From a virus: a stretch of DNA of 48,145 nucleotides. Where the stretch lies: positions 1 to 48,145 of IMG/VR virus record IMGVR_UViG_3300008113_004172; one strand, written 5' to 3'. The notes beneath the pieces were generated by a model. The model was not told the origin of the DNA, did not search any database, and saw only the letters and a program-made list of their open reading frames with translations. How positions within the stretch are numbered: the stretch's first letter is position 1; each line of letters starts with the position of its first letter. A program made the translations under genes and the position numbers. Below are positions 42,829-48,145 of this stretch, one piece after another.

Positions 42829-43332
42829 ATGAACAAAACATATCACTTCATAACAGGTCTGCCTCGGTCGGGTTCAACTCTGTTATCATCTATACTTCGT
42901 CAGAACCCAAGGTTTCACGCTTCAATTACTGACCCACTGGCAAGTCTAGTTAAGGGAGTTATTGAACATAGTCAAGACGCTCCTGGAATGAAATCTGAAG
43001 TTCCTGTTGAACGCAGAAAGAACCTTGTGCGGCATTTATTCGAAGGTTACTACGAAGACGTCGATAGGCCAGTAGTATTCAATACAAATAGAGCATGGAC
43101 ATACCTAACAAATGTTACTCGTGATCTCTATCCAAAATCAAAATACATAGTTTGTGTAAGGGATTTGAATTGGGTAATAGACAGCTTTGAGTCTGCCCAT
43201 CGCAGAAATCCATTCTCCACAAACACGGTGACTGGTGGCGTAGGAAGTTCAGTGTATCAACGAGTAGATAGTCTTATGAAGGAAGACGGGGTTGTAGGTT
43301 TTCCATACGTTGGAATTAAGCAGACTTCATAG
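42829..43332 (+). CDS. sulfotransferase, truncated by internal deletion
   Basis: 167 residues as read. HFITGLPRSGSTLLSSIL at the start is the PAPS 5'-phosphosulfate loop of sulfotransferases; SKYIVCVRDLNWVIDSFESA near 105-124 is the 3'-phosphate-binding part. The frame stops after FPYVGIKQTS, but the family's C-terminal part continues in another frame from 43326. About 30 residues (the usual IEYD...TM..IY segment) are missing between the two pieces. An intact version would sulfate a sugar or polysaccharide. Two bases separate it from the preceding gene. Confidence 0.7.
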   Translation: MNKTYHFITGLPRSGSTLLSSILRQNPRFHASITDPLASLVKGVIEHSQDAPGMKSEVPVERRKNLVRHLFEGYYEDVDRPVVFNTNRAWTYLTNVTRDLYPKSKYIVCVRDLNWVIDSFESAHRRNPFSTNTVTGGVGSSVYQRVDSLMKEDGVVGFPYVGIKQTS

Positions 43333-43514
43333 AAGAACCTTATTTTGAACATGATTTTAATAATGTAGAAGCTTCTTGGGATGAGTACGACGCAGAGATT
43401 GGTATTAAACTTCACGACGTTCGTAAGAAAGTTGAATTCCGCGAAAGAAAGTTTATACTTCCACCAGATATCCTTAATAAGCACGCAAATATGGAATTTT
43501 GGCGACAACTATGA
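43326..43514 (+). pseudogene. C-terminal part of the sulfotransferase, other frame
   Basis: Reads FIEEPYFEHDFNNVEASWDE, then YDAEIGIKLHDVRKKVEF and a LPPDI...FW end, the standard C-terminus of this sulfotransferase type. Its TGA (43512-43514) overlaps the next gene's ATG at 43511, the operon's usual ATGA junction, so the original gene ended here. The frame lacks any start of its own at the junction. Confidence 0.75.
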
Positions 43515-44137
43515 CTATAATAAAAAGAGAAGATGGTTTATATTGGCCAGAAATCGATGTCGATTCTTGCTATACATGGACTAATGTTGAATTATACACC
43601 GTAGATTCAATAGTAGGATCTCTTAAGAATAAGCGCACAATAATTCACGCGGGTGGAAACGTTGGAGCATACACTTTAAAATTTGCCGAAGCATTCGAGA
43701 CAGTTTATGTGTTTGAACCGGATGTTACAAACTTCAAGTGTCTATGCATGAATACTGCAGATCATGAAAACGTATTTCAGTTTAGAGCAGCACTAGGTAG
43801 TAAGGCATCGCAAGTTTCTATCACTAATGACACTCCAGAAAATTGCGGTACGTTTCGTGTAAAGGAAGATGGAAACATTCCTGTAATAACGATAGACAGT
43901 CTTGGATTGACAGACATAGATTGTATACATTTAGATGTTGAAGGTTACGAAATGAATGCATTACTCGGAGCAGAGAACACTATAAAACTGCATCGTCCAT
44001 TAATTGTAGTAGAATGGCTGGATCACGGTAAAAATTATGGTTGGGATAAAAAAGATATTATGAACTTTCTGCTTGATATGGGATATAATCAAATGAAACA
44101 AATCGGTTCTGATATGATGTTTAAAAATGAAAATTGA
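43511..44137 (+). CDS. FkbM-family methyltransferase
   Basis: 208 residues from the ATG that overlaps the sulfotransferase stop. TIIHAGGNVGAYTLKFAEAF (~41-60) is the SAM-binding motif, VYVFEPDVTNFKCL carries the family EPD phrase, and IDCIHLDVEGYEMNALLGAE is the LDVEG motif of FkbM enzymes. They O-methylate sugars and other surface molecules. An upstream TTG in the same frame exists but lies inside the old sulfotransferase end, so ATG 43511 is preferred. It overlaps the next gene by 11 bases. Confidence 0.8.
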   Translation: MTIIKREDGLYWPEIDVDSCYTWTNVELYTVDSIVGSLKNKRTIIHAGGNVGAYTLKFAEAFETVYVFEPDVTNFKCLCMNTADHENVFQFRAALGSKASQVSITNDTPENCGTFRVKEDGNIPVITIDSLGLTDIDCIHLDVEGYEMNALLGAENTIKLHRPLIVVEWLDHGKNYGWDKKDIMNFLLDMGYNQMKQIGSDMMFKNEN

Positions 44138-44909
44138 TATATTTTTACGAACTTGCGACGTCACAAACGTTCATACTGATTGGCGAGTTAGATACCACGG
44201 AATTGAAAAATCAGATCTTATTGTAGGATGTGTATCATCTTTAGTAAACGCAATAAATAATACTAAAGGAATGGATATTAATCTGACGGTTCTCGACGAT
44301 CATTCTTCAGAAGATACGGTTCAAAGAATCAAAGAGATCATTCAGAAAGTAGAAAATTCTAAACTAATACAACTCGATCAAAGTGGATACAATCATTCTG
44401 CTCATCAGCAGTGGATCCTTTGTAGGGATAGCAATTCGGACTTAGTGTATTCTGTTGAAGACGACTATCTTCACTGCCCCTCGGCAATACAGGAAATGGT
44501 TGACTCGTTTTATATGTTTTGCGATAGATTGAAACGAGAAGACATAGTGATATATCCATTCGACGAGCCGTCTGAATACGATCCTCCTGCTAGAACAGAC
44601 TTCATAGTCCATGGCTCTGCTCGTCACTGGAGAACTGGAATATTTACAACAAACGTCATGATGACTACTCCAAAAATGTTTCGTGACAACTGGGAACTTT
44701 TCGAGGTTCTTGCTCTTAAGTATAACGGTGACTATCTTAATCCGAGAACGGAACACTACGAAGAGTCAAATACGATCTGGAAGATATGGCAGAGCAACAA
44801 AGCGATTAGATTCAATCCGATCCCAAGTCTTGCATTACATATGCAATTTGAGCAACAGAAAGATCCTTTTATAGAATGGCAACAATGGTGGAAAGATTAC
44901 GCAAAATGA
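44127..44909 (+). CDS. GT2-like glycosyltransferase
   Basis: 260 residues with a GT-A layout: RTCDVTNVHTDWR at the start, LTVLDDHSSEDTVQRIKEII (nucleotide-binding side) and LVYSVEDDYLHCPSAIQEMV, whose EDD would be the metal/nucleotide-sugar motif. The later region has RHWRTGIFTTNVMM and a Trp-rich end (IEWQQWWKDYAK). It is a paralogue of the partial gene at 47462 (shared CVSS, DDHS..ETV and DDY phrases). The sugar transferred is unknown. Confidence 0.7.
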   Translation: MKIDIFLRTCDVTNVHTDWRVRYHGIEKSDLIVGCVSSLVNAINNTKGMDINLTVLDDHSSEDTVQRIKEIIQKVENSKLIQLDQSGYNHSAHQQWILCRDSNSDLVYSVEDDYLHCPSAIQEMVDSFYMFCDRLKREDIVIYPFDEPSEYDPPARTDFIVHGSARHWRTGIFTTNVMMTTPKMFRDNWELFEVLALKYNGDYLNPRTEHYEESNTIWKIWQSNKAIRFNPIPSLALHMQFEQQKDPFIEWQQWWKDYAK

Positions 44910-45841
44910 ACACTACATTTATTATTAACGGCGGTGCAGGAAGAGTAATTGCAGCGATACCTGCATTAGAAAAATTTCATAGACTAAATCCAAAGAATGA
45001 TTTTAGAGTAATCGTTCACGGGTGGCAAGACTTATATTGGAGCCATCCTATTCTTCAACCAAGAACGATAGGAATTCATCAAAAGAATATCTTTGAAGAG
45101 TACGTAAAGAATTATAATCTAGTGTGCCCAGAACCTTATTATATACACGACTACTACAATCAAAAGATATCACTAGCTGAAGCATTTGACCGTCAAATAA
45201 ATAATACGACGGATCATAAGGATCTCGAAAAGCCTAACCTATACATCAGCACCTATGAGCGTACATCTGTTCAGAGAATTGTTGAAGAGTTTAAGCAGAT
45301 ACATAAGAAGAATAAAGTAGTGGTATTTCAGCCTTATGGAAGTACTATGACGATTTCAAACAATAGACCATACGATATTTCAAACAGAAGTTTAGATGTC
45401 GATGACTACTTAAAGATCGGAAAGTTTTTAAACGATAAAGACTGTCTAATCTTCTTCTTTGGTAACAGAGAACTCAAACATCCTGGAGATAACTTTAGCG
45501 CGGATCTAACTAACTTTAATCCTGAACTAAGAATGTACATGGCTCTAATAAGCGAGTGTGATTATTTCGTAGGATGCGATAGCGTAGGTCAACATATGGC
45601 TAGAGCTTTTGATAAACCCGGATCTGTGTTTATGGGTAGTACGTTTGAAAAGAACGTAAGTTATCCTGACCATTTTAAATTCTTTAGAAAACAGGGACAA
45701 GATCCAGTTTACAGTCCGATTCGCCTTGGTGGAGTAGAATCGGACTTCACGGACAGATTGAATGACGGAATCATGAATTTTTCTGCGAACGAAATTAACG
45801 AGTCCTGCCAAGTAATACTTAAAGACATATATGACGAATAA
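44906..45841 (+). CDS. heptosyltransferase-like (GT9-like) glycosyltransferase
   Basis: 311 residues from the ATG in the ATGA overlap with the preceding stop. FIINGGAGRVIAAIPALEKF is the GT9 N-terminal loop. KVVVFQPYGSTMTISNNRPY is the middle substrate region, and LISECDYFVGCDSVGQHMAR near 215-234 equals the donor-binding phrase (D..vg.DS...H.A.A) of heptosyltransferases. It is close in type to, but not a copy of, the 41477 protein. A role in LPS-like or capsule sugar transfer is inferred. Confidence 0.7.
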   Translation: MNTTFIINGGAGRVIAAIPALEKFHRLNPKNDFRVIVHGWQDLYWSHPILQPRTIGIHQKNIFEEYVKNYNLVCPEPYYIHDYYNQKISLAEAFDRQINNTTDHKDLEKPNLYISTYERTSVQRIVEEFKQIHKKNKVVVFQPYGSTMTISNNRPYDISNRSLDVDDYLKIGKFLNDKDCLIFFFGNRELKHPGDNFSADLTNFNPELRMYMALISECDYFVGCDSVGQHMARAFDKPGSVFMGSTFEKNVSYPDHFKFFRKQGQDPVYSPIRLGGVESDFTDRLNDGIMNFSANEINESCQVILKDIYDE

Positions 45842-45852
45842 TTGGAGAATCT

Positions 45853-46398
45853 ATGAGTAACACAAATTTTTCTGTAAATCGTTCTGTAATTAATTATATC
45901 CACGCAAGAGACTACTTTCCGAAAGATGAAGTAGAACAACTTCGGCCTCTTGTGCAAGATGTGCATTGGGTAGATAAAAAGTTTGGTAAAGAGATGGAGC
46001 ATTTCAATCTCATCTTCAACGACATCGATCTTGTAATCGGTAAGATGGTTGGCGACATAGTTGAGATAGATAGAGCAGCGTCAGGAACCCTTCGTAGAAC
46101 AATACACGAAGTAATACACTTCGAAGATTTTGCAGACTTAAACGACTGGAGATTCGTCGTTTCACTCGAAGAAAATGAATTTAAGACATATATACACAAA
46201 GATGGATATAAGAGTGTTCTTGATTTTATTAAAGATGAAGAGAGTCAAGATAAAGAACTCGACTATCTTAATAATGACGAATGGGAAGTAGAGACATCAA
46301 TAAAAATGAAACCAAACGATGTCTTATTCTATCGCCCATGGATCTTTCATTCATTTCAAGACGGCATACTTCACTACTACAAATTAAAAGTATTGTAA
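45853..46398 (+). CDS. 2OG-Fe(II) oxygenase/cupin-like protein
   Basis: 181 residues. TYIHKDGY (His115, Asp117) and PWIFHSFQDG (His166) form an HxD...H set like the iron ligands of 2-oxoglutarate oxygenases. VLFYRPWIFHSF with a following YYKLKV is the late-strand pattern of the double-stranded beta-helix. The usual 2OG-binding Arg is not obvious (Lys occurs in that place). GGAG precedes the ATG. A hydroxylation of sugar or nucleotide-sugar substrates is possible from the neighbours. Confidence 0.5.
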   Translation: MSNTNFSVNRSVINYIHARDYFPKDEVEQLRPLVQDVHWVDKKFGKEMEHFNLIFNDIDLVIGKMVGDIVEIDRAASGTLRRTIHEVIHFEDFADLNDWRFVVSLEENEFKTYIHKDGYKSVLDFIKDEESQDKELDYLNNDEWEVETSIKMKPNDVLFYRPWIFHSFQDGILHYYKLKVL

Positions 46399-46405
46399 GT
46401 GCATA

Positions 46406-47077
46406 ATGTCTATTAACGTTTATGTGGTTACTTCAACTATAGTTACAGGAATTGGCCACATAGATCCGCAGACTAGATTTTATGAAACTATCGAAACAAT
46501 TAAGAGTATAAGAAAACAAGACAAAGATTCATATGTTATATTAATAGATAACTCTTTGTCTAAGTTGCCGGATGCTGAAGAGAATTTAATATCGAGTATG
46601 GCTGACTATTACCTATACGTCGGAGATAGAAAGCAATGTATAGAATTCAACAAGAACGGAGTTCGTTCTGCCGGCGAAGCGTTTATTCTTTTAGTATCCT
46701 TTGATGTTATTCGTAACGAAATTAGAAACGAAGTAAATAGAATATTCAAGGTGTCCGGAAGATACAGACTTACAGAAAGTTTTGATCCGTTAGAGTACGA
46801 CTCATTCAAAGGAAAATACTGTTTTAAGTCAAGAGAAGAAAACATGAGACACGATGAAACCGCGTGTTTCTTACATACACGCCTTTGGTCCTTTTGTTAC
46901 ACTTTATTAGATGACGCTAATGACTTATTAAGAAAGTCTCTTAAGACGATTTTTGAAAAAAATGTTAACATAGAAGAAGCCATGTTCGTTAACATAAATA
47001 AAAACTTGATAGCAGAAAAAGATATATTGCATTGTGAAGGTATGCTTGCTATGTGGAATGAAAAGGTATCAGAATGA
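46406..47077 (+). CDS. glycosyltransferase-like protein
   Basis: 223 residues. NVYVVTSTIVTGIGHIDPQT is a GT-A-like first strand. ETIKSIRKQDKDSYVILIDN continues as in family 2 enzymes. IFKVSGRYRLTESFDPLEYD is a phrase seen in phage and bacterial surface-glycan transferases. There is no clear DxD pair (a SLSKLPDAEE loop instead), so it may be an inactive or unusual member. Four bases overlap the next gene. Confidence 0.5.
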   Translation: MSINVYVVTSTIVTGIGHIDPQTRFYETIETIKSIRKQDKDSYVILIDNSLSKLPDAEENLISSMADYYLYVGDRKQCIEFNKNGVRSAGEAFILLVSFDVIRNEIRNEVNRIFKVSGRYRLTESFDPLEYDSFKGKYCFKSREENMRHDETACFLHTRLWSFCYTLLDDANDLLRKSLKTIFEKNVNIEEAMFVNINKNLIAEKDILHCEGMLAMWNEKVSE

Positions 47078-47493
47078 AAGTATTCATAAACGGAACTTTT
47101 GATATACTGCATCCTGGTCACATGCGGCTTATCACTTTTGCCTCAAACTACGGAGACTATCTAAAGATCGGCATAGACTCAGATAGTAGAGTTAAAAAAC
47201 TAAAGGGCGCATCTCGACCAATCAATAACCAAGATACGAGAGCAACTATGCTTTTTCATGTGAAAGGCGTTGACGAAATTTCTATCTTTGACAGTGAAGA
47301 AGAACTGATAAATATTATCAGAGAGTATGAACCGGACTATATGGTTGTCGGTTCTGACTACAGAAATAAAAAAGTGATAGGCAGCGAGTATGCAAAGAAA
47401 CTGATATTCTTTGATAGAATAGAAGAATACTCTTCGACTCGAGTGATAGAAAAGATAAGAGATGAACGTACACTATGCGCTGCAAACTTGTGA
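47074..47493 (+). CDS. cytidylyltransferase (RfaE2/TagD-like)
   Basis: 139 residues. FINGTFDILHPGHMRLITFA has the HxGH motif (His13, His16) of nucleotidyltransferases. RPINNQDTRATMLFHVKGVD and YEPDYMVVGSDYRNKKVIGS match the RfaE C-terminal domain, which makes ADP-heptose; glycerol-3-phosphate cytidylyltransferases are also similar. The end (EYSSTRVIEKI) has the usual S-T-[RS] tail motif. It would supply the activated sugar or polyol for the transferases here, in line with the heptosyltransferase-like neighbours. Confidence 0.75.
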   Translation: MKVFINGTFDILHPGHMRLITFASNYGDYLKIGIDSDSRVKKLKGASRPINNQDTRATMLFHVKGVDEISIFDSEEELINIIREYEPDYMVVGSDYRNKKVIGSEYAKKLIFFDRIEEYSSTRVIEKIRDERTLCAANL

Positions 47494-48145
47494 TATCGCG
47501 TCAAACCAGGTAACCAAGAGATACTGCTGTGACACGAAACACGAGCTTATTCGAAAGTGCGTGTCTTCTTTCTTTCAATCAGTTCACGAAGCAGCCAAAA
47601 GAGATAGATCTATTAATCATCGCATAGCAATATTCGACGATCATTCTACGCAAGAAACAGTTTACTTTATTCAAGAATGTGTTAAAATATATTCAAAAGA
47701 AAACGTTCAGGTTGAGCTGTATCATCTAGAAAACTTAGGCATAATGAATTCGATCCGCTCTTGCTACGAATGGCTATTGAGTAATGGAACGGATTTAGTA
47801 TACCAAGTTCAAGACGATTATCTTTTTGAAAAATCTGCGATAACCGAGGTCATTGATACATACTTTAGGATGCTGATTGAGACAAACACGCAACCAATCG
47901 TAACACCCTATAATGCGCCGTATCTTTGGTCTGCCGTATATCGAAACAGTACTACTCCGAGAACGATCTTTATGGGAGAGAAGAGATACTGGATTCAGAT
48001 ATACGACGTGTCTTGTTCGTTTTTAACGAGTCATCAAAATTTCATAAATAATAGTGATATACTCGAGAAGTTCTTAAATCTGGATCCTCGAGATCCTGAA
48101 CTTGAAAAGATCTCTCTCAATAAGATAATGGTAGAAAGAGGTTGT
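47462..48145 (+). CDS. GT2-like glycosyltransferase, cut by window edge
   Basis: 228 codons read without a stop to the right edge. ALQTCDIASNQVTKRY...CVSSFFQSV, then RIAIFDDHSTQETVYFIQEC and DLVYQVQDDYLFEKSAITEV follow the 44127 protein, and QDDY stands where it has EDDY. GMNSIRSCYEWLL-type phrase fits the GT2 helix. It starts 32 bases inside the cytidylyltransferase gene with ATG at 47462, so expression is coupled. The C-terminus is unseen. Confidence 0.65.
   Translation, partial: MNVHYALQTCDIASNQVTKRYCCDTKHELIRKCVSSFFQSVHEAAKRDRSINHRIAIFDDHSTQETVYFIQECVKIYSKENVQVELYHLENLGIMNSIRSCYEWLLSNGTDLVYQVQDDYLFEKSAITEVIDTYFRMLIETNTQPIVTPYNAPYLWSAVYRNSTTPRTIFMGEKRYWIQIYDVSCSFLTSHQNFINNSDILEKFLNLDPRDPELEKISLNKIMVERGC

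Noticed and set aside
43499-43510. Earlier TTG start for the FkbM methyltransferase
   Set aside because: It lies within the end of the sulfotransferase; ATG 43511 in an ATGA overlap is the operon's normal junction.
44876-44905. Earlier ATG for the heptosyltransferase-like gene
   Set aside because: The ten extra residues overlap the preceding gene, while ATG 44906 forms an ATGA overlap and starts right before the conserved strand.

Overview
The window is a 48.1 kb piece of a large T4-like myovirus (tailed phage). The gene set is most like the marine T4-like phages of cyanobacteria and of alphaproteobacteria such as SAR11: a short gp62, RegA, a small heat-shock protein, and gp4/gp26/gp48/gp53/gp5/gp25/gp6/gp7/gp8 baseplate genes followed by very long fibre genes. 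No photosynthesis gene lies in the window, so the host cannot be named. The sequence is AT-rich, genes are tightly packed with many ATGA or TAATG overlaps, and six exact TATAAATA late-promoter boxes are visible. I see no tRNA, integrase, insertion sequence or CRISPR array. No gene-free stretch exceeds 300 bases; the longest is 223 bases (31956-32178).

Block 1 (14-2304, rightward) ends the replication module: a small CxxC protein, clamp-loader subunit gp62, an N-terminally short RegA, a dUTPase-fold protein, a small conserved protein, a 20-residue ORF and an Hsp20 whose C-terminus is lost where it runs into a bidirectional terminator (2208-2235). Block 2 (6881 to 2234, leftward) makes head-completion protein gp4, a conserved protein, a tail-tube-fold protein (gp54-like), hub chaperone gp26, a 55-residue C-terminal extension reachable by a -1 frameshift on seven T's, and a probable tape measure. 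Block 3 (6944 onward, rightward) starts from a late promoter facing the block 2 promoter and encodes the baseplate: gp48, gp53, a small protein, gp27-like hub, gp5 lysozyme, an M15 peptidase, gp25, gp6, gp7-like, gp8 and a 1812-residue DUF4815-like protein.

From 24974 to 40804 comes a fibre/adhesin region: an S74-chaperone fibre, a 1074-residue probable beta-helix fibre, a small protein, a collagen-like fibre whose S74 chaperone domain is separated by a frameshift, the remnant of another fibre end, and then six tandem genes that each encode an N-terminal attachment-like domain plus a ring of seven RCC1 repeats (about 42 blades in all), with a DUF4376-like gene inside the array. The blades share long exact DNA matches between genes, which suggests ongoing recombination. 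This array is the most unusual system in the window; a family of interchangeable receptor-binding propellers is my inference.

From 40936 to the right edge a late promoter leads a surface-sugar island: two methyltransferases, a broken sulfotransferase, two heptosyltransferase-like and three other glycosyltransferase-like proteins, a 2OG-oxygenase-like protein and a cytidylyltransferase. It could decorate the fibres or change host surface glycans. Several genes (regA, hsp20, the collagen fibre, the fifth RCC1 gene, the sulfotransferase) carry deletions or frameshifts; whether these are real or assembly errors needs read-level checks.
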